Shown: one piece after another, positions 15,251 through 23,390 of the stretch
Position numbering within the stretch: the first letter of the stretch is position 1
How the letters are laid out: each line of letters begins with the position of its first letter
Notes under the pieces: model-generated
The model's input: only the letters and a program-made list of their open reading frames with translations
What the model was told of the DNA's origin: nothing
Databases searched by the model: none
Assembly (NCBI GenBank): GCA_030538155.1
Contig: JAUNUN010000033.1
Coordinates: forward strand, 1-32,524
Length of the DNA: 32,524 bases
From: a bacterium
GTDB lineage: Bacteria; Desulfobacterota; Desulfobulbia; Desulfobulbales; Desulfobulbaceae
Direction: 5' to 3'
Translations under genes and position numbers: made by a program

Positions 15251-16624
15251 CTACTTCACACTGATCCCGAGCATCTTCAACTTGCGATGCAGGTGGCTGC
15301 GTTCCATGCCGATCTGCTCGGCGGTTTTGGTGACATTACCCTCGTTTTCCCGCAGTTTGGCCATAAGGTAGTCGCTTTCAAAATGCCGGCGCGCCTCCTT
15401 GAAGGGAAAGCAGACATAGTCTTGCAAACGGGCCGCATCGGCAACCGAAGGTAGAGTTCGCACCGGCTGTCGGCCGAGGAACAGGGCCACATCTTCTTCA
15501 CACACTTCCTCGCCCGCGCTCATAATCATGAGCCGCTCCACCAGATTGCGCAGTTCGCGCACATTGCCGGGCCAGTGGTGCTGCTGCATCAGTTCAAAGG
15601 CCCCCAAGGTAAACTCCTTGTGGGGTACGCCCTTGTGGCGAAACTGTTCCGCAAAATCAGCCACTAAAAGCGGAATATCCTCGCGCCGCTCGGCCAGGCT
15701 GGGCACCTCGATGGGCACCACGTTGAGGCGGTAGTATAAATCCGCACGGAAAGCCCCTTTCTCGATCTCCTCTTCCAGACGTTTATTGGTGGCTGCCAAA
15801 ATGCGCACATCCACCTCGATGGTCTTGGCTCCGCCCACCCGCTCGAAACGGTGCTCCTGCAGGATACGCAGCACCTTGGCCTGGCTTTTCAGGCTCATAT
15901 CGCCGATTTCATCCAGAAGCAGCGAGGAGCCGTTGGCCTGGTCGAACTTGCCCTTCTTGGCCTCGACCGCGCCGGTAAAGGCCCCCTTCACATGGCCGAA
16001 GAGTTCGGATTCGATCAGTTCTTCGGGGATGGCCGCGCAGTTGACCTCCACCATGGGGTGATTGCCCCTGTTCGAGAGGCGGTGGATGGTTTGGGCCACT
16101 AGTTCCTTGCCGGTGCCGTGCTCGCCTAAAATGAGTACCGAGGCGTCGGTGGGCGCAACCCGGTGGATTTGCTCGCGCAGGTTGGCAATGCTGGGGCTCT
16201 CGCCGGTGATGCGGTTGATGCCCTGGCCCTTTTCCCGCAGAATCCGGTTTTCCCTGGTGAGGCGGTCAAACTGGAGGCCCTTGTTGATGGCATGGATGAC
16301 CTTGTCGTAGGAAAGCGGCTTTTCGATGAAATCGTAGGCCCCGTTGCGGGTGGCCTCCACCGCGGTTTCGATGGTGCCGTGGCCGGAAATCATAATTACC
16401 GGCAGTTCATAGCGGCGGCGGATCTGCTTCAGGGCCTCAAGCCCGTCCATGCCGGGCATCCAGATATCCAGAAGAATCAGGCCGACATCCTTTTCTTCAA
16501 GGACTTGCAGGCCCTCCTCCGCGCCGGCGGCAGTTAAAGGGGCAAAGCCCTCGTCCTCAAGAATACCCGCCAGGGATTCACGGATGGCGGCTTCATCGTC
16601 AATGATCAAAACAGTACTGGCCAT
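15251..16624 (-). CDS. NtrX-like sigma-54-dependent response regulator
   Basis: A 457-residue three-domain activator. The receiver domain (1-120) has the acidic pair D9 D10, the phosphoacceptor Asp53 (LLDIWMPG) and the Lys in FIEKPL. The AAA+ domain (about 140-370) has Walker A GEHGTGKE (His in place of the usual Ser), the sigma-54 contact loop GAFTGA, and LLLDEIGDM. A Fis-type HTH ends the protein (NVTKTAEQIGMERSHLHRKLKMLGI), as in NtrX. I start at MASTVLIIDD because the upstream 31 residues are not receiver-like, though no clear ribosome binding site precedes it. No histidine kinase is next to it. The promoter that it controls is unknown; no -24/-12 site was noticed nearby. Confidence 0.92.
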   Translation of the reverse strand: MASTVLIIDDEAAIRESLAGILEDEGFAPLTAAGAEEGLQVLEEKDVGLILLDIWMPGMDGLEALKQIRRRYELPVIMISGHGTIETAVEATRNGAYDFIEKPLSYDKVIHAINKGLQFDRLTRENRILREKGQGINRITGESPSIANLREQIHRVAPTDASVLILGEHGTGKELVAQTIHRLSNRGNHPMVEVNCAAIPEELIESELFGHVKGAFTGAVEAKKGKFDQANGSSLLLDEIGDMSLKSQAKVLRILQEHRFERVGGAKTIEVDVRILAATNKRLEEEIEKGAFRADLYYRLNVVPIEVPSLAERREDIPLLVADFAEQFRHKGVPHKEFTLGAFELMQQHHWPGNVRELRNLVERLMIMSAGEEVCEEDVALFLGRQPVRTLPSVADAARLQDYVCFPFKEARRHFESDYLMAKLRENEGNVTKTAEQIGMERSHLHRKLKMLGISVK

Positions 16625-16872
16625 GGGCTGACAGGGAGCAATAAAGAGGCAATGGGGCGGCTGGGCAAAAGCCCGAAACGGGCCGCAACCGGGCATGTTT
16701 TTGTTCCGATACAACAAAGACTACCTGCTTCCAGCAGGGAAGGGCAAGGAGGAAAAAGACAACACCCGTGCCGGGTCAAGCCAAGTGCCGGGCTTTTGCT
16801 GCACCATTTGCTCCGGTTTTTGCGAATGTTTCTAGAGGTGCGCAGGCGGCAAAGCCGCAGCAATACTTATTC

Positions 16873-16901
16873 TTGACACGCTGCATTCGTGGGCATATAT
16901 A
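16873..16901 (+). promoter_or_regulatory. Strong sigma-70 promoter of ilvB
   Basis: A perfect -35 box TTGACA (16873-16878), a spacer of exactly 17 bases and TATATA (16896-16901) form one of the best promoters in the window. Transcription would start near 16908, giving a leader of about 108 bases before ilvB. Confidence 0.75.
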
Positions 16902-16946
16902 TGTATATTTCTATCTTTTTTATACGATCTTTTACCCAGGCGGTCG

Positions 16947-16978
16947 GAGTTGTCGGCAGAATGGCAACTCTTTTTTTT
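16947..16978 (+). terminator. Attenuator-like intrinsic terminator in the ilvB leader
   Basis: GAGTTGTC (16947-16954) and GGCAACTC (16963-16970) form an eight-pair stem (one G-T pair) with an eight-base loop, directly followed by eight T's. It lies between the promoter and the ilvB start, so it should stop transcription early unless something prevents its folding. No leader peptide with a usable start inside the predicted transcript is evident. Confidence 0.7.
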
Positions 16979-17016
16979 GGCGCAGATCCCCGCATTCCCG
17001 AACACCAGGTCATGTC

Positions 17017-18717
17017 ATGAGCAAAATCACAGGAGCAGAGGCCATTATCCAATGTCTGCAGGAAGAAGGCGTTGATCTCATTTTCGGCTATCCCGGCGGC
17101 GCAGTCATTGAACTGTACGACGAGTTGCTGAAAAGCCCGATCCGCCACATCCTGGTGCGGCACGAACAGGGTGCGGTGCATGCCGCCGATGGCTATGCCC
17201 GCGCGAGCGGTAAGGTGGGCGTGGCCCTTTTAACTTCCGGCCCCGGCGCGACCAACGGGGTTACCGCCATTGCCACCGCCTACTGCGACTCTATTCCAGT
17301 GGTGGTGCTGACCGGTCAGGTGCCGAGAGCACTGATCGGCAACGACGCCTTCCAAGAGGTGGATATTGTCGGTATTACCCGGCCCTGCACCAAGCACAAC
17401 TACCTGGTCAACGATCCCAAGGATCTGGTGCCCACCCTGCGGGAGGCCTTTTACTTGGCTGCAAGCGGCAGGCCCGGCCCGGTTTTGGTGGATCTGCCCA
17501 AGGACATTATCGCTTCGGCCATCGACTATCCTGCAAAAACCCAGGTGAAGATGCCGACCTACCAGCCCAACACCACTCCGCACCCACGTCAGGTAGAAAA
17601 AGCCTGCCGCGCCATTTTAAAAGCCAAGCGACCGGTGCTCTATGTGGGCGGCGGCGTCATTCTCTCCGATAGCCACAAAGAACTGACCACCCTGGCCCGC
17701 CGTTTGAGCCTGCCCGTCACCATGACCCTCATGGGTTTGGGCGGTTTCCCGGGTACTGACCCGCTTTCTTTGGGCATGCTGGGCATGCACGGCACCTACA
17801 CGGCCAATATGGCGGTGGCGAAGAGTGATTTGCTCATTGCCGTTGGTTCCCGTTTTGATGACCGCGTGACCGGGCGGCTGGACGCCTTTGCCCCGGAAGC
17901 CAAGATCATCCATATCGATATCGATCCCTCGTCCATCAGTAAGAACGTGAGCGTGGACATCCCCATAGTGGCAGATTGTAAACTGGCCTTGGCGGCCATG
18001 AATCAGTGGCTCGACAACTCATCCGACTTGAATGAAGGCGCCATGCGCGAACAGCTGGCCCCCTGGCTTGAGCAGCTGCGTACCTGGGAAAAGGCGCATC
18101 CTCTGAGCTATGTGGATGACGACGAGATCATCAAGCCACAGTATGTTATTGAAAAATTGCAGGAGCTGACCGGCGGCGAGGCCATCATCACCACCGAGGT
18201 GGGCCAGAACCAGATGTGGGCGGCTCAATTTTACCGCTTTAATCATCCCCGGCGTCTGCTCACCTCCGGCGGTCTGGGCACCATGGGTTACGGCCTGCCT
18301 GCGGCCATTGGCGCGCAACTGGCCTTTCCGGACAAAACCGTTATCGACGTGGCCGGAGACGGCTCCATTCAAATGAACATTCAGGAACTGGCCACGGCCA
18401 AGGAATGCGGCGCGCCGGTGAAGGTGGCCATCCTCAACAACAGCTTTTTGGGCATGGTGCGGCAGTGGCAGGAACTGTTTTACAAACGCCACTATGCCGC
18501 CACTACCATGGAATTTGCTCCGGATTTTGTCACCCTGGCCTCTGCCTACAAGGCGGTCGGATTGCGGGCGAAGACCAAGGCCGAGGTGGTGCCGGTGATT
18601 AAGGAAGCCCTAGCCACGGACAACGTGGTCATCATGGATTTCGTCATCAGCAGGGAAGAGGGCGTATTCCCCATGGTGCCGGCAGGCAAGGCCACCACCG
18701 AGATGCTGTTGGTTTAA
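17017..18717 (+). CDS. ilvB: Acetolactate synthase, large (catalytic) subunit
   Basis: A 566-residue ThDP enzyme that condenses two pyruvates (or pyruvate and 2-oxobutyrate), the first step of valine, leucine and isoleucine synthesis. The N-terminal domain shows IFGYPGGAVIELYDEL and RHEQGAVHAADGYARASG (catalytic Glu), the middle domain binds FAD, and the ThDP motif GDGSIQMNIQELATAKE ends with NNSFLGMVRQWQ. I start at MSKITGAEA; the frame extends upstream without similarity. It is followed by ilvN after about 100 bases. The upstream promoter and terminator suggest transcript attenuation. Confidence 0.97.
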   Translation: MSKITGAEAIIQCLQEEGVDLIFGYPGGAVIELYDELLKSPIRHILVRHEQGAVHAADGYARASGKVGVALLTSGPGATNGVTAIATAYCDSIPVVVLTGQVPRALIGNDAFQEVDIVGITRPCTKHNYLVNDPKDLVPTLREAFYLAASGRPGPVLVDLPKDIIASAIDYPAKTQVKMPTYQPNTTPHPRQVEKACRAILKAKRPVLYVGGGVILSDSHKELTTLARRLSLPVTMTLMGLGGFPGTDPLSLGMLGMHGTYTANMAVAKSDLLIAVGSRFDDRVTGRLDAFAPEAKIIHIDIDPSSISKNVSVDIPIVADCKLALAAMNQWLDNSSDLNEGAMREQLAPWLEQLRTWEKAHPLSYVDDDEIIKPQYVIEKLQELTGGEAIITTEVGQNQMWAAQFYRFNHPRRLLTSGGLGTMGYGLPAAIGAQLAFPDKTVIDVAGDGSIQMNIQELATAKECGAPVKVAILNNSFLGMVRQWQELFYKRHYAATTMEFAPDFVTLASAYKAVGLRAKTKAEVVPVIKEALATDNVVIMDFVISREEGVFPMVPAGKATTEMLLV

Positions 18718-18821
18718 TTCCAGTTCCATCTCAAAGCCTCTCTGTGTCGGCATCGGACAATATTCGAAAGACCTAAAACATATTTAAACAGCCCTGCCGT
18801 CAGGACATACAAAGGACAGCC

Positions 18822-19307
18822 ATGAACAAGCACACCATCTCCATCCTCATGCGCAACAAGCCCGGCGCACTTTCCCGGGTGACCGGTCTCTTCAGCGGCC
18901 GCAACTTCAACATCGAAAGCCTCTGCGTGGCCGAAACCCTGGATCCGGACTTCTCCTGCCTAACCCTGGTCACCAAGGGTGAGGCCGCCATTATTGAGCA
19001 GGTCACCAAGCAATTACACAAGCTCATCGACGTGGTCACCTTGAGCGACATCAGCCACGGCGAGTATGTGGAGCGGGAGATGGCGCTGATTCGGGTGAAG
19101 GCAGACGGCCACACCCGGGCCGAGGTGCTGCGCATCATCGATATTTTCCGCGGCAAGGTGGTGGATGTGAGCCCCAATTCCTATGCCCTGGAGATTACCG
19201 GCTCGGAATCCAAGATCAATGCCGTGATTGATATTCTCCGCCCGATCGGCATCAAGGAGATTGTGCGCACCGGCAAGATTGCCATGAAAAGGGCGGCAAA
19301 AAAATAA
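18822..19307 (+). CDS. ilvN: Acetolactate synthase, small (regulatory) subunit
   Basis: A 161-residue partner of IlvB that binds valine and activates the catalytic subunit. The N-terminal ACT domain is clear in ISILMRNKPGALSRVTGLFSGR and NFNIESLCV; the C-terminal domain holds ALIRVKADGHTRAEVLRIIDIFRGKVVDV and ALEITGSESKINA. Length matches the IlvN/IlvH family. AAGGACAG lies a few bases before the ATG. Symbol ilvN or ilvH is a matter of convention. It is probably co-transcribed with ilvB, although 104 bases without a clear terminator lie between. Confidence 0.96.
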   Translation: MNKHTISILMRNKPGALSRVTGLFSGRNFNIESLCVAETLDPDFSCLTLVTKGEAAIIEQVTKQLHKLIDVVTLSDISHGEYVEREMALIRVKADGHTRAEVLRIIDIFRGKVVDVSPNSYALEITGSESKINAVIDILRPIGIKEIVRTGKIAMKRAAKK

Positions 19308-19341
19308 TTCCCAGTTTGTATTCACTTAACCGGTAGGCGAC

Positions 19342-19998
19342 ATGCAGCAAATTCAGGTTCCTGTGGCGCTTGAGGGCGCACCTTTTCTTATTTTCAGTGC
19401 CCTGTGCTCCCTTGTTTTTGCCCTTGTGGGGCTTATCTACCCTGCCCTGTTCTTTTTGGCCCTGACAGGTTTTATCCTCTACTTCTTCCGCGATCCGGTA
19501 CGGGTCTTGCCCACTGAACCGGGTGCCGTTGTCGCGCCTGCCGACGGCAAGGTTATCGTGGTGCAGGAAGTTGACGATACGCGCTTTTTGGGCGAACGGG
19601 TGCAAAAAATCTCCATCTTCATGAACGTGTTCAACGTGCATGTGAACCGCATCCCCTTGAGCGGCAGCGTACAGCAGGTGCGCATGCAACCCGGCCGCTT
19701 CTATGCGGCAGACAAGGAAAAGGCGGAACTGCACAACGAATACTGCGCATTGACCATCGCCAAGCCTGACGGCCGGCGCTATGCTGTGGTTCAGGTTGCC
19801 GGGCTGATCGCCCGCCGCATTGTCTGCAGGGCGGAAATCGGCGACCAGCTCAAGGCAGGCGAGCGCTACGGCCTGATCCGCTTTGGCTCCAGGGTGGATA
19901 TCTACCTGCCCCTACAGACCAAGATCACGACACGGGTCGGCGACAAGGTCAGATCCGGCGAAAGCCTACTGGGTTACCTGCAGGAAACCGCGCAATAA
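19342..19998 (+). CDS. psd: Phosphatidylserine decarboxylase, short PSD-A type
   Basis: A 218-residue proenzyme that makes phosphatidylethanolamine. Two hydrophobic stretches (about 12-48) anchor it in the membrane, followed by YFFRDPVRVLP and VVAPADGKV, the family hallmarks, then FMNVFNVHVNRIP. Self-cleavage to the pyruvoyl form is expected at Gly182-Ser183 in IRFGSRVD. This short form is common in deltaproteobacteria and Gram-positives. It is followed 38 bases later by pssA, whose product supplies its substrate, so the two genes form a phospholipid unit. Confidence 0.96.
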   Translation: MQQIQVPVALEGAPFLIFSALCSLVFALVGLIYPALFFLALTGFILYFFRDPVRVLPTEPGAVVAPADGKVIVVQEVDDTRFLGERVQKISIFMNVFNVHVNRIPLSGSVQQVRMQPGRFYAADKEKAELHNEYCALTIAKPDGRRYAVVQVAGLIARRIVCRAEIGDQLKAGERYGLIRFGSRVDIYLPLQTKITTRVGDKVRSGESLLGYLQETAQ

Positions 19999-20036
19999 AT
20001 CATGTACTTTCATTCCTTTCACCTAAAACAACCTTG

Positions 20037-20819
20037 ATGGAAACCCCTGGCCAGCCGACTACCCGTTTATATCTTGTGCCCTGCATGCTGACCATCAGCA
20101 GTCTGTTCAGCGGTTTCTATTCAATGGTTGCCGCCATTAACGGGCATTTCCAGGCGGCGGCCATCGCTATCTTGGTGGCAGCACTCTTCGACGCCCTGGA
20201 TGGCCGGGTGGCCCGCATGACCGGCTCCACCTCCTCCTTCGGCATGGAGCTGGACTCGCTCTGCGACATCGTCTCCTTTGGCGTTGCGCCGGGGCTCTTG
20301 GCCTATCTCTGGGCCCTGACCCCGTACGGCCGCTATGGCTGGCTGGCTGGTTTTCTCTATGTGGCCACCACGGCCCTGCGTTTGGCCCGTTTCAACGTAC
20401 AGACCACAAGCGAAGAATCGGACGGCAACTTTACCGGCCTACCCTGTCCGGCTGCAGCCTGCATGATCGCCACGGCCGTGCTCTTCAGCACAGTGGTGCT
20501 CAACAAGACCGATCCGGTGCGCCATATCTCGCTCTTGCTTCTGGTCTACCTGCTTTCCTATCTGATGGTTTCCACCCACCGCTACCTCAGTTTCAAACAC
20601 TTCGATATCCCCAAGGAAAAACGTTTTCACGCCTTCGCGGTCATGATTCTTTTGCTGGTGCTGCTTGCCAGCGAGCCGCACATCACCCTGGGCGTGGTTG
20701 CCCTCCTCTACATTCTTTCCGGCCCGGCCATGGATCTCTACAAGCTGATCCGGGGAAAGAAAAAAATATCCTGGAAATTCCGCAAAACCGGCCGGCCCGG
20801 CCAGAACGATTCCAACTGA
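20037..20819 (+). CDS. pssA: CDP-diacylglycerol-serine O-phosphatidyltransferase
   Basis: A 260-residue membrane enzyme that makes phosphatidylserine from CDP-diacylglycerol and serine. The CDP-alcohol phosphotransferase motif D-x2-DG-x2-AR-x8-G-x3-D-x3-D is complete in DALDGRVARM through GMELDSLCD. About seven to eight hydrophobic helices follow, and the C-terminus is basic (RGKKKISWKFRKTGR). The ATG at 20037 directly follows a TTG that is an alternative start; no strong ribosome binding site is present. It acts directly before psd in the pathway and after it in the operon. Confidence 0.95.
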   Translation: METPGQPTTRLYLVPCMLTISSLFSGFYSMVAAINGHFQAAAIAILVAALFDALDGRVARMTGSTSSFGMELDSLCDIVSFGVAPGLLAYLWALTPYGRYGWLAGFLYVATTALRLARFNVQTTSEESDGNFTGLPCPAAACMIATAVLFSTVVLNKTDPVRHISLLLLVYLLSYLMVSTHRYLSFKHFDIPKEKRFHAFAVMILLLVLLASEPHITLGVVALLYILSGPAMDLYKLIRGKKKISWKFRKTGRPGQNDSN

Positions 20820-20827
20820 GCGCAGGC

Positions 20828-21418
20828 GTGCGGATCACCGGCGGCCAGGCTCGGGGACGGCGTTTGCTTGGCCCCAAAAGCAGCCGGCATTTTCTGCGAC
20901 CCACCTGTGACCGGGTGCGCGAGGCCCTGTTCAACATCCTGGGTGACAAGGTAGAGGGAGCTGTGGCGCTCGATCTTTTTGCCGGCACGGGCGCATGGGG
21001 CATCGAGGCCCTGAGCCGGGGTGCGGCGGCGGTGCTCTTTGTCGACGAATCTGTTGAAGCCGGCCAACTGATAGCTGCCAACATCAAGAACTGCATGCCC
21101 CAGGCTCAGGCCGGTTTTGTCCGCCTGCGCCTGAGCGCCTCAAGCCGGCTCACCTTTCTTGGTGGAAAAATTCCTAGTCCGCACCGCTTTGATCTCGTTT
21201 ACCTGGACCCGCCCTACCAAAAACATCTGGCACAACCGTTGTTGAAAGTGGTAGAAGAGGCGCACATCCTCGCACCGGGCGCTCTCGTTGTCACCGAAGA
21301 GCACCACAGCGCCGTCCTGCCCGGCCGCGTCGGCACCTTGCACTGCGTGGACACGAGGCAGTACGGAGAAAGCAGGCTGTGGTTTTTTGCCCTGAACGGC
21401 CAGCCAAGCGGAACATGA
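20828..21418 (+). CDS. rsmD: 16S rRNA (guanine(966)-N(2))-methyltransferase
   Basis: A 196-residue SAM-dependent methyltransferase. It starts with GTG in VRITGGQARGRRLLGPK, the usual RsmD opening (MRIIGG..RGR.L), then RPTCDRVREALFNIL, the SAM-binding LDLFAGTGAWGIEALSRGAA, and the catalytic LDPPYQKH. It methylates G966 of 16S rRNA. The start lies nine bases after pssA. It is followed by coaD, a very common pairing across bacteria that supports both calls. Confidence 0.95.
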   Translation: MRITGGQARGRRLLGPKSSRHFLRPTCDRVREALFNILGDKVEGAVALDLFAGTGAWGIEALSRGAAAVLFVDESVEAGQLIAANIKNCMPQAQAGFVRLRLSASSRLTFLGGKIPSPHRFDLVYLDPPYQKHLAQPLLKVVEEAHILAPGALVVTEEHHSAVLPGRVGTLHCVDTRQYGESRLWFFALNGQPSGT

Positions 21419-21424
21419 ACTGCC

Positions 21425-21949
21425 ATGGACGAATTCAAACTCCCTCGCCCTGAGCTAAAACCGGAAAACACCCACAACGCCCTCTACCCCGGCACCTTTG
21501 ACCCCATAACCAACGGTCATCTGGATATTATCCGCCGCGGGCTCTGCCTCTTTGACAAGATCACCATTATCGTGGCGGTCAATGTGAGCAAGAATCCGCT
21601 CTTCAACCTGGAGGAACGTTGTGAGCTGATCCAGGAATGCTTCAAGGATTTCAACGGTCGGGTAGCGGTGGACTACACCAGCGGCCTGATCGTCGATTAC
21701 GCGGTGCAGCACAACATCACCGCCGTCATTAGGGGCCTGCGCGCCATTTCCGACTTTGACTATGAATTTCAACTGGCGCTGATGAACCGCAGGCTTGCCC
21801 CTTCCGTGGAGACGGTCTTTCTCATGACCGGTTTCGAGTGGATCTACATCAGCTCAAGCGGCATCAAAAACGCGGCTCGCTTTCAAGGCAATGTCTCCGG
21901 CCTGGTGCCTGAACACGTCGAAGCCGCTTTGAAGCGTAAGTTCAGTTAA
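21425..21949 (+). CDS. coaD: Phosphopantetheine adenylyltransferase
   Basis: A 174-residue enzyme that adds AMP to 4'-phosphopantetheine, the penultimate step of coenzyme A synthesis. The nucleotidyltransferase motif is in YPGTFDPITNGHLDII (TNGH variant of HxGH), with AVIRGLRAISDFDYEFQLALMN and the C-terminal YISSSGIK. It has an N-terminal extension of about 18 residues (MDEFKLPRPELKPENTH) compared with E. coli CoaD. It starts seven bases after rsmD and its stop overlaps the next ATG by one base (TAATG). Confidence 0.96.
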   Translation: MDEFKLPRPELKPENTHNALYPGTFDPITNGHLDIIRRGLCLFDKITIIVAVNVSKNPLFNLEERCELIQECFKDFNGRVAVDYTSGLIVDYAVQHNITAVIRGLRAISDFDYEFQLALMNRRLAPSVETVFLMTGFEWIYISSSGIKNAARFQGNVSGLVPEHVEAALKRKFS

Positions 21950-22419
21950 TGACCGAGGTGGAGAAGCCCCAAGAGTCGCCCGGTCAAGGTGCCGTTCCCC
22001 GCGCAGATACCGGACGGCGCAACCTGCTCCGCACCTGGGCGAAGTGGGCCCTGGCCCTTGGTTCAGCCATCTTTCTCTACCCACTGATCCGTTTTGCCTC
22101 CTTCCAGATGCCGCGTAAGCCACTGCTGATGGAGGTGCCTGCCCCCCTGCCGCTCAGCGGTGTGCACAGTGGCCAGGATTTCTTCCTTTTTGTTCAGGGC
22201 AGCGATTCCTGGGCCGTTTCCCGCACCTGCACCCACCTGGGTTGCCGCATCAACTACCTGGAAGACCAGGAACTGATCGAGTGCCCCTGTCACCAAAGCC
22301 GGTTCAGCAGGGAAGGCAAGCGCCTGTCCGGCCCGGCTGAAAAGGACCTACCCAGATTCCCGGTCCAACTTAAGCGGGGAGCAGACGGGGCCATCAGCGC
22401 GTATATCGTGGAGATGTAA
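21949..22419 (+). CDS. Rieske [2Fe-2S] protein of a cytochrome bc-type complex
   Basis: A 156-residue protein with cluster motifs CTHLGC (94-99) and CPCHQSRF (112-119), which supply two Cys and two His ligands. The region KWALALGSAIFLYPLIRFA (about 32-50) is a single membrane anchor, and GRRNLLRTW just before it resembles a twin-arginine signal, consistent with Tat export of a folded Fe-S protein. The next gene encodes the cytochrome b partner two bases later, so together they form a quinol-oxidising module. No cytochrome c1 gene is in the window. Confidence 0.94.
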   Translation: MTEVEKPQESPGQGAVPRADTGRRNLLRTWAKWALALGSAIFLYPLIRFASFQMPRKPLLMEVPAPLPLSGVHSGQDFFLFVQGSDSWAVSRTCTHLGCRINYLEDQELIECPCHQSRFSREGKRLSGPAEKDLPRFPVQLKRGADGAISAYIVEM

Positions 22420-22420
22420 G

Positions 22421-23287
22421 GTGTTTGAGGTAATGTGCGCCTACAGTCAGCGCCTGGTTGCGCTCCTGCGGGATCACCGCTGGGGCGGCACCGCCCTGAT
22501 CAGCCTCTATCTGTCCATTGTCTCGGGTATAGTCCTTGCCCTGCACTACGATTTCAAGGAGGCTTTCTATTCGCTCACCACCATCGAGCTGATTGTGCCC
22601 TACGGCGCATTCTGGCGCTCCTTGCACTACTACTCAAGCCAGCTTTTTCTACTCCTGTCACTGCTTCATCTGAGCACGGTTCTGTGGAAAAAAAGCGCGG
22701 ACATGAAGCGCAGCGCCTGGGTTCGGCTGTGCCTCAGCCTGCCCGCCGCCATTTTGCTCCTATTCACTGGCTATGTCCTGCGCGGAGACGCCACCGGCGA
22801 AGCTGCGGGCATGATCGCCGAACGCATCTGCCTCTCCATTCCGCTCATTGGCGATGCCCTCAATGCCCTGCTCTTTGATCTGGGTGCAAGCGGGGTGCGC
22901 AAGGTGTATGTGCACCATGTCATTGGTCTGGTAGTACTCGGCGGCATCACCGTATGGCCACACCTGCGCAAATACCGGGCAGCCATGCACAACCACCTGC
23001 TGCTCATCCTGATCACGCTCGCCCTGGCTGCAATTTTGCACGCCCCCATCGAGGCCGGCCGCTTTGGCCTGCTCTTCATTGCCGGGCCCTGGTTTTTTCT
23101 TGGCTTACAGGAACTGCTCCGCACTCTGCCGACCTTTGTTGCTGGTGTGCTCATCCCTCTCATGCCGGTTGTGCTCCTCTGCGCTCTGCCCCGGCACGGC
23201 AGGCAAAGAAACCTGTCTCTTCTGCTGCTCATCCTGTGGCTTTTCGCCTACGGCTGGTTCAGTTGGTTATGCCTGCAGCGCATTTGA
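22421..23287 (+). CDS. Cytochrome b/b6-type membrane subunit
   Basis: A 288-residue membrane protein with about eight helices, starting with GTG. Haem-binding histidines occur as His69-x13-His83 and His166-x14-His181, the b6-type pattern. The first four helices match cytochrome b6, and the remainder matches a short subunit IV-like part. In the place of the Qo-site PEWY there is GPWFFLGLQELL (222-233), a change seen in other deltaproteobacterial cytochromes. It follows the Rieske gene by two bases. A periplasmic cytochrome c partner would be encoded elsewhere. Confidence 0.9.
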   Translation: MFEVMCAYSQRLVALLRDHRWGGTALISLYLSIVSGIVLALHYDFKEAFYSLTTIELIVPYGAFWRSLHYYSSQLFLLLSLLHLSTVLWKKSADMKRSAWVRLCLSLPAAILLLFTGYVLRGDATGEAAGMIAERICLSIPLIGDALNALLFDLGASGVRKVYVHHVIGLVVLGGITVWPHLRKYRAAMHNHLLLILITLALAAILHAPIEAGRFGLLFIAGPWFFLGLQELLRTLPTFVAGVLIPLMPVVLLCALPRHGRQRNLSLLLLILWLFAYGWFSWLCLQRI

Positions 23288-23390
23288 ACCTTTGGCCGGC
23301 GCACTTGGCTATTCTGCTCCGTGATTCCAATGCCATATTGCACCATCGCTGTGTAGCAAGAGCCAGTGAGATGGGGTATGCTGCCTGAAG

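Larger units (their letters stand above)
16625..17016. other. Divergent intergenic region upstream of ilvB
   Basis: These 392 bases separate the sigma-54 activator from ilvB. A minor hairpin GCGGC-aaa-GCCGC lies at 16846-16858. From 16873 it carries the ilvB promoter and leader with an attenuator-like terminator. The ilvB frame is open through this region, but the protein family starts at 17017. No other gene is supported. Confidence 0.6.

Noticed and set aside
16768..17016. Upstream extension of the ilvB reading frame
   Set aside because: The extra residues are not similar to acetolactate synthase, and the strong promoter and terminator lie within them.
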